A stretch of DNA of 64,000 nt from Acanthacorydalis orientalis (GCA_034766995.1 CM068315.1:49599162-49663161), one strand, 5' to 3'. Shown: positions 34,978-48,693, numbered from the stretch's first letter. Numbers and translations are program-made. The notes: generated from the letters alone by a model not told the origin.

Positions 34978-35586
34978 CTATACACTTTAATAAATGAAGT
35001 TATTACAGCACACGCCTCTTTTATAAAAATATCTAATAACTGATTATTGCTTACTCTAATATAGTAATGCACAGTAGAATCATTATTATCTTTTAGACAT
35101 TGGAAAGAACTTCTATGGATTGCCGAAATGGACATTAGAATATCAAAATCGATAATAATCAATTGATTATTGTGATAGAAGAAAAATGTTCTATTTAATA
35201 CGTGGTGTAGTTAATTCAATTGTGATAATACATTTTATTTCTTTTCATGAAACAAAATATTAAAAGATAAAATATGATACTTAGATAAATTAATTAAAAA
35301 ATATTTTATAATTACACGGAATAACAACATTATCTATTAAATATAAAAAAATATATTTCAGGAACAAAGGAATGTTCAGTATAAAACGAGGTACTTTTAA
35401 AAGACGTTACAACAAGCGTTCTAAACAAATTACTTATATAATATAATCAGTGATATGTGATAGACTCAACGGTTGTGACATATCGCTTTCATCTTTCATA
35501 CCAAAATCAATTACTTTTAGTATTTAATTAATTTGGAATTTGATACAATTCCACAGTGACATAAAATTTAATAACTATCCTACAAG

Positions 35587-35588
<2 letters not shown>

Positions 35589-35642
<54 letters not shown>
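35589..35642. repeat. (TA)n microsatellite with nearby (GA)n
   Basis: 54-bp TA array; a short GA run follows at 35657-35669. An 83-codon minus frame across it is artefactual. Confidence 0.95.
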
Positions 35643-35646
<4 letters not shown>

Positions 35647-35769
35647 ACGTATATAAGAGAGAGAGAGAGAAACGAAAATATGTATACAAAGAAAACTTAA
35701 ACCCCAACAACTTATTTACGTTATCAATAAAATGTATATGAAAGATCTCAATTCGACATATTGAATTGT

Positions 35770-36150
35770 GTATCTCCACGAACGTTCGTCAACGGAAGGA
35801 ACTCTTTCAATAAAAACCTATTTAGTACAAGTGACATCTTGGAAACATTTTACGGAAAACATTTCCGTGAATTCATCAGAATAATAACAACGTCATTTTA
35901 TTTAACTTGTTACGTGACCCATAAAGTGAATTAAATCCATTCCCCTTTCCTTTACACTAGACACCATTTTACCTGTACTGTGTGCGAGTAACGAAGCATC
36001 CAATGAGTACGTCGCGGGTTGACATAACAGAAGAAGTATTTTGTGAGGTACTTTGAAAATGTTTTTGACATTATGCTTGTCGTTGCGATTTTACATACAT
36101 AGACGGTTCCAGTTCCGGGTTCAACGGGATACACATATTTTTGCGAACTT
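35770..36150. other. GC-richer block
   Basis: About 380 bp, including CGAACGTTCGTCAACGG (with the palindrome CGAACGTTCG), GAGTACGTCGCGGGTTGAC and GGTTCCAGTTCCGGGTTCAACGGG. The last looks superficially like a tRNA T-arm, but no cloverleaf can be drawn. A 60-codon minus-strand frame (35952-36134) has no known domain. Confidence 0.3.
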
Positions 36151-36260
36151 TATTTGAATTTATCACAGTACATAGAGTACACGCACATACGTAACATATG
36201 TTTGTATTAATATAGACATTAACATTATACACATATTAAGCACTATTGTATAAATATGCT

Positions 36261-36328
36261 TATATACACATATATGTATGTATATATATATATATATATA
36301 CACACACACATATATATATATATATATA
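36261..36328. repeat. Compound TA/CATA/CA microsatellite
   Basis: TATACACATATATGTATG, then TA, then (CA)5 (36301-36310), then TA to 36328. Confidence 0.9.
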
Positions 36329-36444
36329 ATAAAATTTTCGTCAATTTTTCAAATTAAAATAAATATACAGGAAAGTAAGTTCATACAACCGAGGAAATGA
36401 ATTTACTGGTTTAAAAATGACAGTTTTTTTTAGTATTATACGTC

Positions 36445-36445
<1 letters not shown>

Positions 36446-36515
<70 letters not shown>
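36446..36515. repeat. (TA)n microsatellite
   Basis: 70-bp pure array after CGTCG. Confidence 0.95.
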
Positions 36516-36518
<3 letters not shown>

Positions 36519-36690
36519 AAGTCAAATGGAGACAACGTGAAATTTACATAGATATTCGGCCGAAGTGTCATTCAAACGAAAAAGTATAAAACCAACTTTA
36601 CCCATTCTACGCGTTTGATGTACTTCCTTTTCATAAAATATTATTTACCTAATGAAAAAAGTATAAAATTATCACCAACTGATTAGAATA

Positions 36691-36694
<4 letters not shown>

Positions 36695-36742
<48 letters not shown>
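36695..36742. repeat. (TA)n microsatellite
   Basis: 48-bp array. Confidence 0.95.
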
Positions 36743-36744
<2 letters not shown>

Positions 36745-38419
36745 TATTTTAAAATAACACAAAGATCAAATAATAATTTTTTTAAGAAAAAGTAATACAA
36801 TAAACCGGAAAGAAAAACTAATAAAATATTTTACTAGAACATCTATTTACTTTTAATAACAATGCTTTAATATTTTTTTTACAATTTCCTCATTTTCTTA
36901 AATGGTTTAAAATATATTGATGAAAACAATAAATATGTAGTATATCTTATTGTATATAAATCGATGATTTTGAAATAACACCAAGAATTGTGTTTCAGTT
37001 GATGAAAAAACTCCACTATCGACTTTGTTAAACATTTATTACTAGTTTTTTTTTATAAAACTAAAAGTACGATTTTAAAAAAATTAAAAAGTACTTATAG
37101 ACGATTTTCTTTGATCAGAACTTCTATTCATCCTACAAAATCTGTCATGTATTCTAGATACTTTTTTACATCAATTGAATTTCGTTTTCATAAATTTTTT
37201 GCTACGTTTTCTTGCAAATCAATTTATTTAAATATTTAGAATTCAAGTCAAAATACGATAATTGAGAACAAACTCACTGATACGTAATTCTTTACAATAA
37301 ATATTTAATCATTAAAAAATTAATAGTTCTTTGAATCATTAAAAATATTGTTTTTTTTTTTAAAAAAAATACATTTTTATAGACTAAAATTTTACACCTG
37401 TTACATTTTAGTTTAAAGGTTATTTATCATTTTAAATACCATTAAACTAGTTTTAGTTCCATGAAATTTAGTAATTGACGGATTTTATAAGAAACTTTTT
37501 GACTAACTTATCATACAAAATGTGTCTTTATATTGCAGATAAAATTCCATATATATGTGAAGAGAAAGAAGCAGGGAAATTAATTATAATTCGATATTTT
37601 AGATAAAAAAAACACTATTTACGCCTACAATAATATGAAATGAAAATTTTCTGACAATAACTTATATCTACACCAGGGAATTTTTTACTACCTCACAACT
37701 GACAAAAATTATACTGACAAAAATGTTCAATAACTGATTATTTTCATTTTGGTTATATAGATTATATGCATTAAGATGATGATTCTATCATCCTCAGATA
37801 TCTACAGTAGAGAGAAGTCAAAATACTAATTCTCAATTACTAAAAATATTTTCTCAGAAGAGAATGTGTTTTATGAGAGAACGTAAATATCATTTATGAA
37901 ATGATTTTATCCACAATACTCAAAATTTTATTGTGAATTATAAGTAACTTCATTAATATCAATTTATATTAAAAAAAAGTATATATTATTGTTATACAAA
38001 CGGTTTAAACAGGATTTACATTTATTTATAGTATCAGATTTATAATAATTTTCTTAGTTAAGGATGAGATTTACTTGTTTCATTGGTTATATGTATTATT
38101 ATTTATGAATATTATTACATTTAAAATTTAACTATTCTCTAATATCAACACATAAAAAACAATTATATAAAATGTACATTTAAAAACATAATGAAAATAC
38201 TCGCGTGTTCATATACAATGTAATCTGTATAAAAAGTACCTAATATCGAATTTGGAGAAGTGTTGTTCGAAAGTAATTAAGTTCCCTGCACTAAAACATT
38301 GTACCTACACCGGAGAAATGACAAAGAAGAGCGTAAAATGTAATGAAAATAAAACAGATCGATTAAAATATTCGTGACTGTAAAAGCTAAATAGTTAATT
38401 AATCCATTAGAATGTCATT
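36743..38419. other. AT-rich stretch, no gene seen
   Basis: 1.7 kb without microsatellites. Contains the T11A8 palindrome at 37351-37369. Confidence 0.55.
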
Positions 38420-38643
38420 TGTGTACAGTGAATGACAAACGTATTATGCTACAGTGCCTCTAAATACGATTGTGGCTAAAGCTAGCGACGAGATAAACGA
38501 TGACTCTAAAGCACAGATCTGTCACAATGGTTGCTCCAAATATTACGTAAGCGTGTCTGTGGCAACAGCTAAACGAACGGACGGATTGACGGTATTTCTA
38601 AATGAATCTGAATGGCGGAGAACGCAATGTGAAAATACATATG

Positions 38644-38645
<2 letters not shown>
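38420..38645 (+). other. GC-richer block with a 64-codon frame
   Basis: About 225 bp of high-complexity sequence ending at the start of a TA array. The plus strand is open at 38454-38648 with a mixed, protein-like composition (DEINDDSKAQICHNGCSKYY within it), but I recognise no family. CTAAACGAACGGACGGATTG near 38570 is repetitive. Regulatory block or unrecognised exon. Confidence 0.3.

Positions 38646-38647
<2 letters not shown>

Positions 38648-38701
<54 letters not shown>
38648..38701. repeat. (TA)n microsatellite abutting a GC-richer block
   Basis: 54-bp array directly after ATGTCTA. Confidence 0.95.
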
Positions 38702-38704
<3 letters not shown>

Positions 38705-38931
38705 TCAATGTTGCGGTAGTATGCGACGTGAACGTTTCTCTAAACAAAGTTATAATCGAAGTGTACTCACGCATTACTATTAATTAATGATATGAAGAAA
38801 CCGTGGATGAAATTAATTACAAATTCTACACGTTTTCGTTTGCTTCGGACTACAATCTTTGTAATTACAATCATGTACAACAAATCAAGTATGTATATAG
38901 TTTATAAAATTATTTTTGAATAATATTATTC

Positions 38932-38954
38932 ATATATATATATATATATATATA
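38932..38954. repeat. Short (TA)n microsatellite
   Basis: 23-bp array. Confidence 0.9.
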
Positions 38955-39125
38955 ATACGCTGTTCTCTACTCTTTCACTCCTAATTTTAATAAATTCTTG
39001 GAAAATTATACAGTTTGTCGCTAAAATAAATTTTATACACACAAATTAACTTAAATAAGTTATCAGGAAGTCAGAATATTTAGTTAAATTGATTATTAAC
39101 ATACTGTAAGAAGTAATTTTAAACA

Positions 39126-39158
39126 GTACAAGTTAAGTACAAGTTTAGTACAAGTTAA
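39126..39158. repeat. Minisatellite, 3 x 11 bp
   Basis: GTACAAGTTAA, GTACAAGTTTA and GTACAAGTTAA follow one another without a gap; one substitution in the middle unit. Confidence 0.9.
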
Positions 39159-39647
39159 ACTTTTACTACTAGTTTCAATTTTAAACTAGGAACATTATTT
39201 AATACTCACTACCGTTTAATAAAGTTATTACTTTTTTTTTAAAAAAAACAACTATATAGTGAATTTATTGAATTGCACATATAATGAGCATAAAACCCAT
39301 TAATGTCGTATTGTACAGATATGTTTTTCGAATTTAGTTTTTCATTTTTTTAATTTGTAACAACTGATGTATTTCCATAATCAATAACCTAACATAAAAA
39401 AGTAAACATTACAGTAACATGAACTGAAGAGAATATTTGAACACAAGATTTACTATTAGTTTTAAACTGTACAAAAATAACATAAATACTGAACTTTTAT
39501 GTAAATAAAATACAATAAAATTTGGATACTACGAGTATATTAATAAATATTGAAAATAATATACTTTCGTTACAATGTTGCCAGAGCTTTGTAAAATATC
39601 ACTCTTATTTAAAATTTAATATTTTTTATACATTTTTACAATACTAA

Positions 39648-39702
39648 TACATACATACATACACAAATATATATATATATATATACATGTGTGTGTGTGT
39701 GT
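39648..39702. repeat. Compound (CATA)n-(TA)n-(TG)n microsatellite
   Basis: CATA units, a TA array (39667-39685), CATG, then a TG run to 39702. Confidence 0.9.
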
Positions 39703-40419
39703 TTCATTATATCAAAAAATTATTCTAAATATGAACCATAAATAAAATAATTTAAAAAGACTCGCAAATGAATACATCATTAAAAATTGTAGAAACTTCT
39801 TCATATTTGTGTACTTTTTTCTATTTTTCAAAATAAATTTAAAATTAGTTAAAATTGTATATATATATATATTAATATATAAATAACATTATCAAAACTA
39901 AATAATTTGATCAAAATAATACAAAGCGAAATATAAACGAATTACTTTAAAAAGTTACTTACTAGGCTAATAACAGCATTTTCATATGAATAGAGAAAGA
40001 TTTCCTAATATTAATGTATTATTTTTAATATTATAATAAAAAAAATACACAAATCCAACGAATAAATTAGTATCTATAATTAAATATAATTATTAAATAT
40101 ACACATATAATATAACGAAGCATATTACCTTCTAATTTACTGAATATTTATCTATTTTTTGTCAAAAATTAATATGGTATTACGACAAATTGGAAAAAGA
40201 TTATTTCATACATAAAACTGTAATAATATACATTGTATTATTTTATTGCAAATATATCAAAAATTACACTGTAGAAACGTCCATTTTCGACCAGGTTTCA
40301 AATTAAACCCATTCACATAAAATAAGCATATAATTTATTATTAAAATAATAAATAAATAATAATAAATTATCGAAACTAGAAATTATAAACAGAACAAAT
40401 GTATACTTTTTATTATTAG

Positions 40420-40421
<2 letters not shown>
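39703..40421. other. AT-rich stretch, no gene seen
   Basis: A 15-bp TA run near 39858; otherwise no structure. Confidence 0.55.

Positions 40422-40462
<41 letters not shown>
40422..40462. repeat. (TA)n microsatellite
   Basis: 41-bp array. Confidence 0.95.
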
Positions 40463-40465
<3 letters not shown>

Positions 40466-40632
40466 CGTATTATTTTCACTAAAATCAATATAAAAACTTT
40501 TCAAATACTTAAAGATTTCAAAATTGGTGTGAGTGGTTGTAAATTGGGGGATAAACAATATAGTATAAATAAACTTCTCTATTACATATTTAACAAATAA
40601 TTCAAATAATTATTACCAAACAAATATATACT

Positions 40633-40655
40633 GTATGTATGTATGTATGTATGTG

Positions 40656-40701
<46 letters not shown>
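40633..40701. repeat. Compound (GTAT)n-(TA)n microsatellite
   Basis: About five GTAT units and GTGTATGTG lead into a 40-bp TA array (40662-40701). Confidence 0.95.
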
Positions 40702-40708
<7 letters not shown>

Positions 40709-40739
40709 AAAAAACCATGTCCATTATATGATATCATTC

Positions 40740-40930
40740 ACTGTAAACAAGATACGTCACCGCCAGGGTTAGTTTCGTAGCAACTTTTGACGATGGATGA
40801 ATCTTGTAGGGTTGCTACTACCGGTCCCATTATTTCCCACCGTCTACACAATTAAGGCATTAATTGTACGCGTACAACAAAGGCCCGAGTATGCGCTTCT
40901 AAATGAAAGTGAAACAGTCATTTCGCAGAG
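40740..40930. promoter_or_regulatory. GC-richer block with palindromes
   Basis: About 190 bp, 38 bp after a TA array. It contains the inverted pair GTAGCAAC/GTTGCTAC about 40 bp apart (near 40773 and 40813) and the perfect 14-bp palindrome TTGTACGCGTACAA (40864-40877). No frame of interest. Candidate cis-regulatory DNA. Confidence 0.35.
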
Positions 40931-42417
40931 ATTAGTTCATAGAAATATACTATACTAAAGAACAGATGAGACTTGCTACAATCTGGTACAGATCAACATG
41001 AATTACCATATATTATATGATTTAATAAATTGTTTGCATAAGGGGAAAGTTCTTTTAATAAACGTACAAGAAATTATAATAATTTATTTTTTTTGTTAGC
41101 GGAATGTCATGAAAAGATTATGAAAAAAAGAAAATATACGAGTATGTTTACAGTTTAATATAAATATATTTTTAAGTAATAAGCTATTGTGCCTCATAAT
41201 GAAATTATTTGATCTAGTTGATAATTTATTATTATGTCTTATCTAGTTTGATTATACTTTCCTAAAATTTATTCGCGGTTTCATAAATAAATTCTTTTTT
41301 TACCATGCAAACCAAATGTTTCTTTTCCAAAAATATTCAATAAATCATTATTTATCATTTTCGATTGTTGCTTATGTGTTTTTCATGGTAGTTCCATCAT
41401 TTTTAGGACACAAATATACAGAATAATATAAATTTTTATTTTAATAATTATTTATTAAACATTTTCACCAGAAAAAAATGATTATTTGTTAATGTGAAAA
41501 AACCAAAATCAAAAATATATTATGGCTTAATTATAGCTGTTTTCTAGTTTCAATTTTAAAAATATTATTTAACAGTATGAACACACATACACACAGATAT
41601 ATATATATATTTGAAATAATAAATGAAGGACGAATATTGGCTTACAGTTATGACAACACTAATAGCTACATTTTTGCAAATAAAACTAGACAAAGTAGTT
41701 TTTCTATTCCAAACCATATTAACATAAATCAATTAATTTGCAATAAAATTAATAAATACTAGTATTAAGTCGACATTTTTTTTACTATTCGCCAGAATTT
41801 CTCAAAATTCTTTACATCGGATAGTATTTTTTGCAATCCTAATTAATATTATTTTTTTCTGTTTTTAGTCTCTTTTTCCCTTTATCTATTCCTCTACTAA
41901 TTTCTAATAAATGTAATTTGTTTTACAGTTTGTAAGTTATATTTACATACACTTTTTGTGGATTTTATCTACGACACCAAACAAAGTAATTTTACTTTTT
42001 TATCGTTGTTTAAATATATATTTTAAGTTAATTTTAATATCAGAGCTGGTTTTTCATTAAGTTTTGTTATAATTTTACAAAATTCATTAGTCATAAAATC
42101 ATTGCCCATTTAAAATCTTTGCCATAGTTATTTTTTATTCATGTTCCATGGAAGTATTTTTTTACATTACTAATTAATTTTCTTAAATTTCTTCTAAAGT
42201 ATAATATATATATATATATATATAAACATTTTCTTTTATAAATCTACAAGTATGATTAAAATGCTTTCCTTGTTGATATTTTCAACTACAAATATTGATA
42301 TATATGTTTATAAGATTATAGATTTTTTTTTGTTTGCGTTTACATCAATAAATTATATTTTATTTTCGTATATTGTAACATGTATACCTTAAGAATAAAA
42401 GGAACACGCAAGTTTTC

Positions 42418-42419
<2 letters not shown>
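40931..42419. other. AT-rich stretch, no gene seen
   Basis: Short TA runs at 41597-41611 and 42204-42224. A 61-codon frame (41577-41762) starts in a microsatellite and has no domain. Confidence 0.55.
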
Positions 42420-42462
<43 letters not shown>

Positions 42463-42508
42463 TATATAATATAATATATTATATATATATATATAATTAA
42501 TTATATAT
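42420..42508. repeat. (TA)n array with AATTAAT-rich tail
   Basis: Pure TA at 42420-42457, then ATTAATATATAATATAATATATT, more TA, and ATTAATTATATATGC. The tail is largely self-complementary. Confidence 0.85.
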
Positions 42509-43122
42509 GCAATTAATATAATACCTATTTAGAAGTAAAATACTATATGCAGATACAAATAAGTAACACCAAAGTTAATGAATATTTTAGTGTAAGAAAA
42601 TATTTAAATAAAATTTTTATTCAATATTTCAATTCCTTTTTTTATAAATACAAATGAGTTACTTACTACAAATGTATATTCATGTATTATTAATATATTT
42701 ACTTTCGTAAGTGAGATAAAATTTTAATGAAATAGTAACCGCGTTTGAATACCTTGGACAAAAATCTGTTATTTTACTTATAATGGAATAATATTACTCA
42801 TTTTAAAATACTTCAAACAAAATTAGAGGCAAATATTTTAGAGAGGGTATTATAGAGATGGAAATGTAGAAACGGTTATCAATTATAAACGAATATTATT
42901 ATCTTCCATTCGAAAATGTAATTGGATGTCTACAAAATTAATCTTGAACATCACTGTATAGGAACACGTATCAATTTTCAAATACACCAATTTTAAAATT
43001 AGTTATATTTCATATATTAATTTGTGAGTTAATACAAAGATAATTTTGTGTTACTGTTAAAATAACTGAGTATTTCAATACAATTACAAAATAAGTTCGA
43101 ATTTCATATTTTAAATTTCTTG

Positions 43123-43123
<1 letters not shown>

Positions 43124-43192
<69 letters not shown>
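43124..43192. repeat. (TA)n microsatellite
   Basis: 69-bp pure array. Confidence 0.95.
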
Positions 43193-43196
<4 letters not shown>

Positions 43197-43211
43197 TATT
43201 TTTTTTTAACG

Positions 43212-43214
<3 letters not shown>

Positions 43215-43244
<30 letters not shown>
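43215..43244. repeat. (TA)n microsatellite
   Basis: 30-bp array only 22 bp after the previous one; the gap is a T9 tract plus AACGATT. Confidence 0.95.
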
Positions 43245-43246
<2 letters not shown>

Positions 43247-44940
43247 CATTAAAGAAGTTCAATCATTTTTTTATAAATCACAAAAGAATTATTAGCTTTT
43301 TAGAATAAATTTCTGGACAGCATATCAATTAATTAGATTAAATTTTCAGCTCTATACAAATATTCTGTGATAAACTAGTATTATGTCTGCAGTTTTATAT
43401 AAAGATTTTAAAATTAAAATTATTTTCAGACATAAATAAATATTTGTATGTACATATACGTACATATGTATATAAACTCAGCTTTTAAGAAACAAATGTT
43501 AACCTTAAATATTTTTTGTAATATATGGTCGGTTTTCAAGAGAAATCACTAAGTTCAAAAACATGAATCCAGTGAAAATGTTCTTCTTGCGTGCACACGT
43601 TATGTAAATAAAAATTTTGGTGAAAATGTATGGTCTAAAAAACAAATTAATGGTTGCAGATATAATAGTCTTTTGTGAATTCTACAAGACTATGAAATAT
43701 CATTTTCTTATTTCGGTGGTGGTATGTATAACTACAGAATAAAAATATTAAACGTAGTGGCTTCTGTTTAAATTTAGACAATATTTACCCATGTTATAAA
43801 TAATAAAAAAATATCGAATAAAATATTAAAAATATGTTGTACACTTTCCAAAATTATCGTTTTCACAAAGAATTAATTTGTAAGTATATTTATCAAAATG
43901 CACATCCATGAAATTTATTGAAGAAAAAATAACTAGTAAAAATTAAACACATCAGAATACGAAATTACTGAATAAGAAAATATTTGAGATTAATTCAACT
44001 GTATACAGAAACTACTGAAAAAATCACAGCATATCTTCTCCTTAAATAACCCGTTACTAAAAAAAAATCAATATACTAATTAATATATGGATGCTTTCAA
44101 TTTTGGCATTATGTCATTCTTTTTGAAGAGTTTATTATTAAGGTATTGAATATACAGTAAATTTGAAAGCAAAGATGATACCTCTTATTTTTTTATCTCA
44201 TAATTTTTTTTTCAATTTCGGTAATAAACTATATCTAAATATATAATAACATGTAATGGAGAGAATATAAAAGAAAGAAAAAATGAGAAATGGTATTTTG
44301 AAAAAATAATAAATACTAATAAAATATATTATAATAAAATGATATTGAAACAGGTTATTGTCTTAAAATACAAAATCAAATATTTTCTATAAGATAAATT
44401 AACAGGCTTTATTAACAGTAATGGAAATAGTATGTTCCAATTCAGAACCAAAAAAATAAACACAATAAACAATAATATAGAATTTTCAATTTAAATTCAT
44501 CGAGGTTACACTTTGACAAGTAAGCTGTTTGGTATGATAAAAGACTCAAATCGTTGGTATAAAAATAGTATAATGAGAATAATAGTATTCCAATAAACAA
44601 GTGTGTACTTCATATACTATACAAATGAATACAAAAAACATTAATGAATGGTTTACTTTTTAAACGATTAGTCTTTTTTTTCAATTTGAAAAATACTGTT
44701 CGATTTTGTTAATGAACTTCGGTAGAGTATTTTTTTGAAAAATCTTTTCAAAAAGAATAATACATACTGAGATATTATTTTTATATAAATTATATAAAAA
44801 TTAAAATTAATATAAATAGATATCCTGTGTTTTCATGAAATACAAACACAATAGTGTGGAGCTGAATTTTTTTAATTATTCAAATGAGACAAATACAATT
44901 ATAAGAAAAATATACGAACTTCTTTCTTAACTCTCTTAAA

Positions 44941-44944
<4 letters not shown>
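43245..44944. other. AT-rich stretch, no gene seen
   Basis: 1.7 kb. A CATATACGTACATATG palindrome-like run at about 43451-43471; otherwise featureless. Confidence 0.55.
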
Positions 44945-45009
<65 letters not shown>

Positions 45010-45020
45010 ATACATGTGTA
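44945..45020. repeat. Compound (TA)n-(GTAT)n microsatellite
   Basis: 53-bp TA array (44945-44997), then GTATGTATGTATATACATGTG. Confidence 0.95.
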
Positions 45021-45099
45021 ATGATTATAAATTAATACATACAACATCATAAATGCGTTTGAACAAAGCCTTAAAAACAAGTAGTATATCCGGGAAATA

Positions 45100-45260
45100 A
45101 TTTGTGCTTTAAGGTCGGTTTCTGCGGCGAGGTAACCTGTACTTTGGAGTCCTTACAATTCCGCAGGAACACAATTGGGCCAATTCATTGTTTCCCGTTG
45201 AAATTGTTGCCGCTAGTATAAAGGTACATTTCACAGCCGCAAAGGTAGTAAAAGTATATA
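45100..45260. other. GC-richer block
   Basis: About 160 bp, 80 bp after a TA array, with TTCTGCGGCGAGGTAACC, ATTCCGCAGGAACAC and the TATA-like AGTATAAAGG (45216-45225). No coding frame. Confidence 0.3.
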
Positions 45261-45434
45261 TGGAACTGTTATAGTTTATATCATTTTCGCTATGATAATA
45301 TACGTTTTGTATGAAAATTGTATTTTAGTTGTTATGCACTTAGCCGCAATGTACACATATATCGTTACATTGTTAGTCATTTACAATTTAATTAATTATT
45401 TTCCAACTTGTGAATAGTAATTAAAAATATATTG

Positions 45435-45437
<3 letters not shown>

Positions 45438-45489
<52 letters not shown>
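45438..45489. repeat. (TA)n microsatellite
   Basis: 52-bp array. Shortly after, ATCTGTGTATAAA occurs twice (about 45502 and 45519). Confidence 0.95.
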
Positions 45490-45492
<3 letters not shown>

Positions 45493-46417
45493 TTTAAACA
45501 ATCTGTGTATAAAGATATCTGTGTATAAATATTCTATCACAAAAATAGTTACTCAAGGACTGTAATTAACATTCATAAACTATTTTAATCCAGTAAATAT
45601 CCCGTGAATATGGATTTACCGATTCTAAATCAGATATTAATAGACAAGTACTTATAATTAGTTAAAGTAGTAATTTTGAAAAGAAAATAAATAAATATAT
45701 TCAGTATTTCTTTAATAAAAACTCGTAGACAAATTTTCATTTCACTGTTAGTTATTCACCAATCATATATTCTACAGTACAGATCGATTTCTACTTAATA
45801 ATTAACGTGTAAAAAACGTATTCCCTTAAAGAAAATATTTAGTTGTTAATTCTTTATTAATCAATAACAAAAATGTCTCTATTATATACTTTTATAAATG
45901 ACTTAAAACATTTCAGTATTAGATACTATTTTTACATGTCACCTTTCACGCACATACTGAATACACAATCGTTTACTTATATGGTGATTATTGAACAAGT
46001 CACATAAAGTTATTTGTATGATACATGTCTCCTTTAGTGGATATAAGTCGATGTGCATCTATTAAAAGATCAATAAATAATAAATAGTGACTAAAAATAT
46101 ATTTTCCTTTACCTTGTTATTATACTATTTGTTGTATCATTTTTTTAAGAAGTAGTACTTAAAGGGCTATTGTATTCAGAAGTATTAAAAATAAAAGAGT
46201 GTTATTATCTCTATATCTATATGTTTACTAGGAAATTTATTAGAATCTTTTTTTATTTAATTAAATTGTTTTGTAAGGAATCATATAAGAAGGTCGTATA
46301 TACCTTGAGAGTTATATATACAGATTAGATATATTTCATTAAGTCTATTTACTTTTATATCAATTATTCCTGGTAGCAATTACCTTACTGGTATATAAAT
46401 CGACAGAGTAATATGTG

Positions 46418-46424
<7 letters not shown>
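45490..46424. other. AT-rich stretch, no gene seen
   Basis: No frame, array or transposon end beyond the short duplication noted just after 45490. Confidence 0.55.
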
Positions 46425-46482
<58 letters not shown>

Positions 46483-46494
46483 GTATATATATAT
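46425..46494. repeat. Compound TA-rich microsatellite
   Basis: Pure TA at 46425-46476, then GTATATGTATATATATA. A 66-codon frame downstream (46548-46748) has no recognisable domain. Confidence 0.95.
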
Positions 46495-47092
46495 TCATTA
46501 CAACCTTTTATATATACTTATTCATTACGTTCCTTCTTGCTTAAAAATTGTTAATAAACCCATCTGCAGTTGAGCTTTGGACGTTCACAGAAGAAAACAT
46601 TGTATTATTGGCTTACCTGAAACAAAATAAAACCATTAGTAAGAGTGAAAATATTTTTACTAATAGGTGGCAAGAAACAGATAATATTTATGAACATATA
46701 TACACTTGTGATTTTACAATTTGTAATGGTGAGTTCTATATTATATAAATATAAAAGCTGTATACTACGCAGACTATAGAACTATAAACATTGTTATGGT
46801 TTCATAGAAAGTTTTGTTTCGTACCACCTACGGTAAATTTTGTGTTAATTTTCTAATAATACAAACCAGATCTATTACAATGAAGGATGAGAGTTCTAAA
46901 AGTACGAACTAATAATTTTACGTATATGATTTCATGTTAACTTATTTATACTAAGTACACATAGTATATATATATATATATATAACTATATATACTAAAA
47001 GTTATATAAGTATATATACTCAGTTTTGAAAAGTAATAATCTGTGTAATACATGCGTATATGTTATATATATATACACTTAGATCTATATAC

Positions 47093-47094
<2 letters not shown>

Positions 47095-47136
<42 letters not shown>

Positions 47137-47153
47137 GTATATATAGATAGATA
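47095..47153. repeat. Compound (TA)n-(GATA)n microsatellite
   Basis: 38-bp TA array, then TATGTATATA and GATAGATAGATA. Confidence 0.95.
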
Positions 47154-47355
47154 GATAAATACATAGATTAAAATTAAATTTCAGCAACATTAAAATTCAG
47201 TTTTTAAATTTACTCATAATAAAACTCAATAATTTTAACAACTTCAAAAATTTACTTTGGCAATGAAATTAATTTCAAAATAAAAAAAAACATTTTTCAT
47301 ACATAAGTGAATGTAAATTATATTATTTAAATGTATTTAATTATTTATTTTTTAG

Positions 47356-47358
<3 letters not shown>

Positions 47359-47389
<31 letters not shown>

Positions 47390-47412
47390 TAGATAGATAG
47401 ATAGATAGATAG
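47359..47412. repeat. Compound (TA)n-(GATA)n microsatellite
   Basis: 29-bp TA array passing into about six GATA units. The same TA-to-GATA order occurs 250 bp upstream. Confidence 0.95.
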
Positions 47413-48693
47413 CCAGATTAGTGAACATTTAGATATCATAATCAAGGAATAAGACAGTAAGGTAAGAATCGAAATGATTCATAATAAAAAAAAAGAAACT
47501 AAATATAATCCACAGAATACTTCTGTACCAGTTAACTTGTAAAAATATGGATCTTCCAATAAAAATAAATTCATTAATGTTTTAATTAACAATTATTAAA
47601 TGTTCCTTTTTTAATTATATTACCATAAACATGTTTATTAGCATTTTTATTAAAGTTTGAGAAAATATTTTTTAATTAATATATTTTTAATATCTAATTA
47701 TATCGACATTGGAGAGAATAAAAATGTGTAATTTCAAATAAATAATTCGTTCGAAACAACATTTTAAAATTGTCATGATAATCTTTTTGTTATTTTCGAT
47801 ACTTACGTTTGTATTTCTACCAGAAAACAAATTTGTAGAATTCTTTAAACTCCGATGGTCAAAGAGATGAAGATTGAGAATACAATTTTATAGACGTTTT
47901 GTGTCGGACAAATTATTTACCAGGACAATACCATACGTGGGAGCATAGATATAAACACAAACAATAAGAACTTTAAATTTATAAAGTAGTCACATAATAA
48001 GGAAGGTATTTTCTTAAAAATGTATTACTTTGTAAGGATTATTTTATTTCTTTTAATGGAATTATATTTACTAAGCTAGAAAGTTTTAACAAATAAATGA
48101 TTGTTTAAATACACAAACGAATGATACGATAGCAATTAAAATATTAATGGAAACAACAAGGCTCAAATCAATGTTCGACGAAATTGTTTTATTTGCGAAA
48201 TTCGTAAGGAAATTAATTAAAGTAGAATGTAATGTAAAAAAAGTTTAATTATCCATTTACCATTTTGTCTAAAAACGTCAATGTCACGCTATTAAACTTG
48301 TCCATAAAACAAACATAAAATGTCAGATACGGAACAAAGACACTATTCATCTTTAATGGTATAAATAAGCTTTATGTCATTATTGTAAACGACTGCTGTT
48401 AACTTTAACGATCTCATTTTCAGATGTATAAAGTATCGTTGTAAGAAAAGAAAAGGTATTATATCGAGTTTTAAATGATTTTCTACTTTTATATAAAGTG
48501 CGTTTTAAGTATAACTTAATAGTGAAGCATATTCTTGGATAATGAAGACAAATATAACGTACACAATTGTAATACTTTACGACTTTATTTATTACATTTT
48601 TAACGGGAATTTGTTTCGATGACAAGTTCGTTTTACATGTTTCTTTTCTTAGTTGAAAATGTAAAATAAGTTATTTGTAAAGGTTAATTGGAT

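Noticed and set aside
36100..36132. tRNA-like T-arm (GGTTCCAGTTCCGGGTTCAACGG)
   Set aside because: The arm cannot pair correctly, and no acceptor, D or anticodon stems can be drawn around it.
45216..45225. TATA box AGTATAAAGG
   Set aside because: TATA-like strings are expected by chance in DNA this AT-rich, and no initiator or frame follows at the right distance.
47359..47412. Possible CRISPR-like or ordered array
   Set aside because: Simple TA and GATA units without spacers; this is a microsatellite in a eukaryotic genome.
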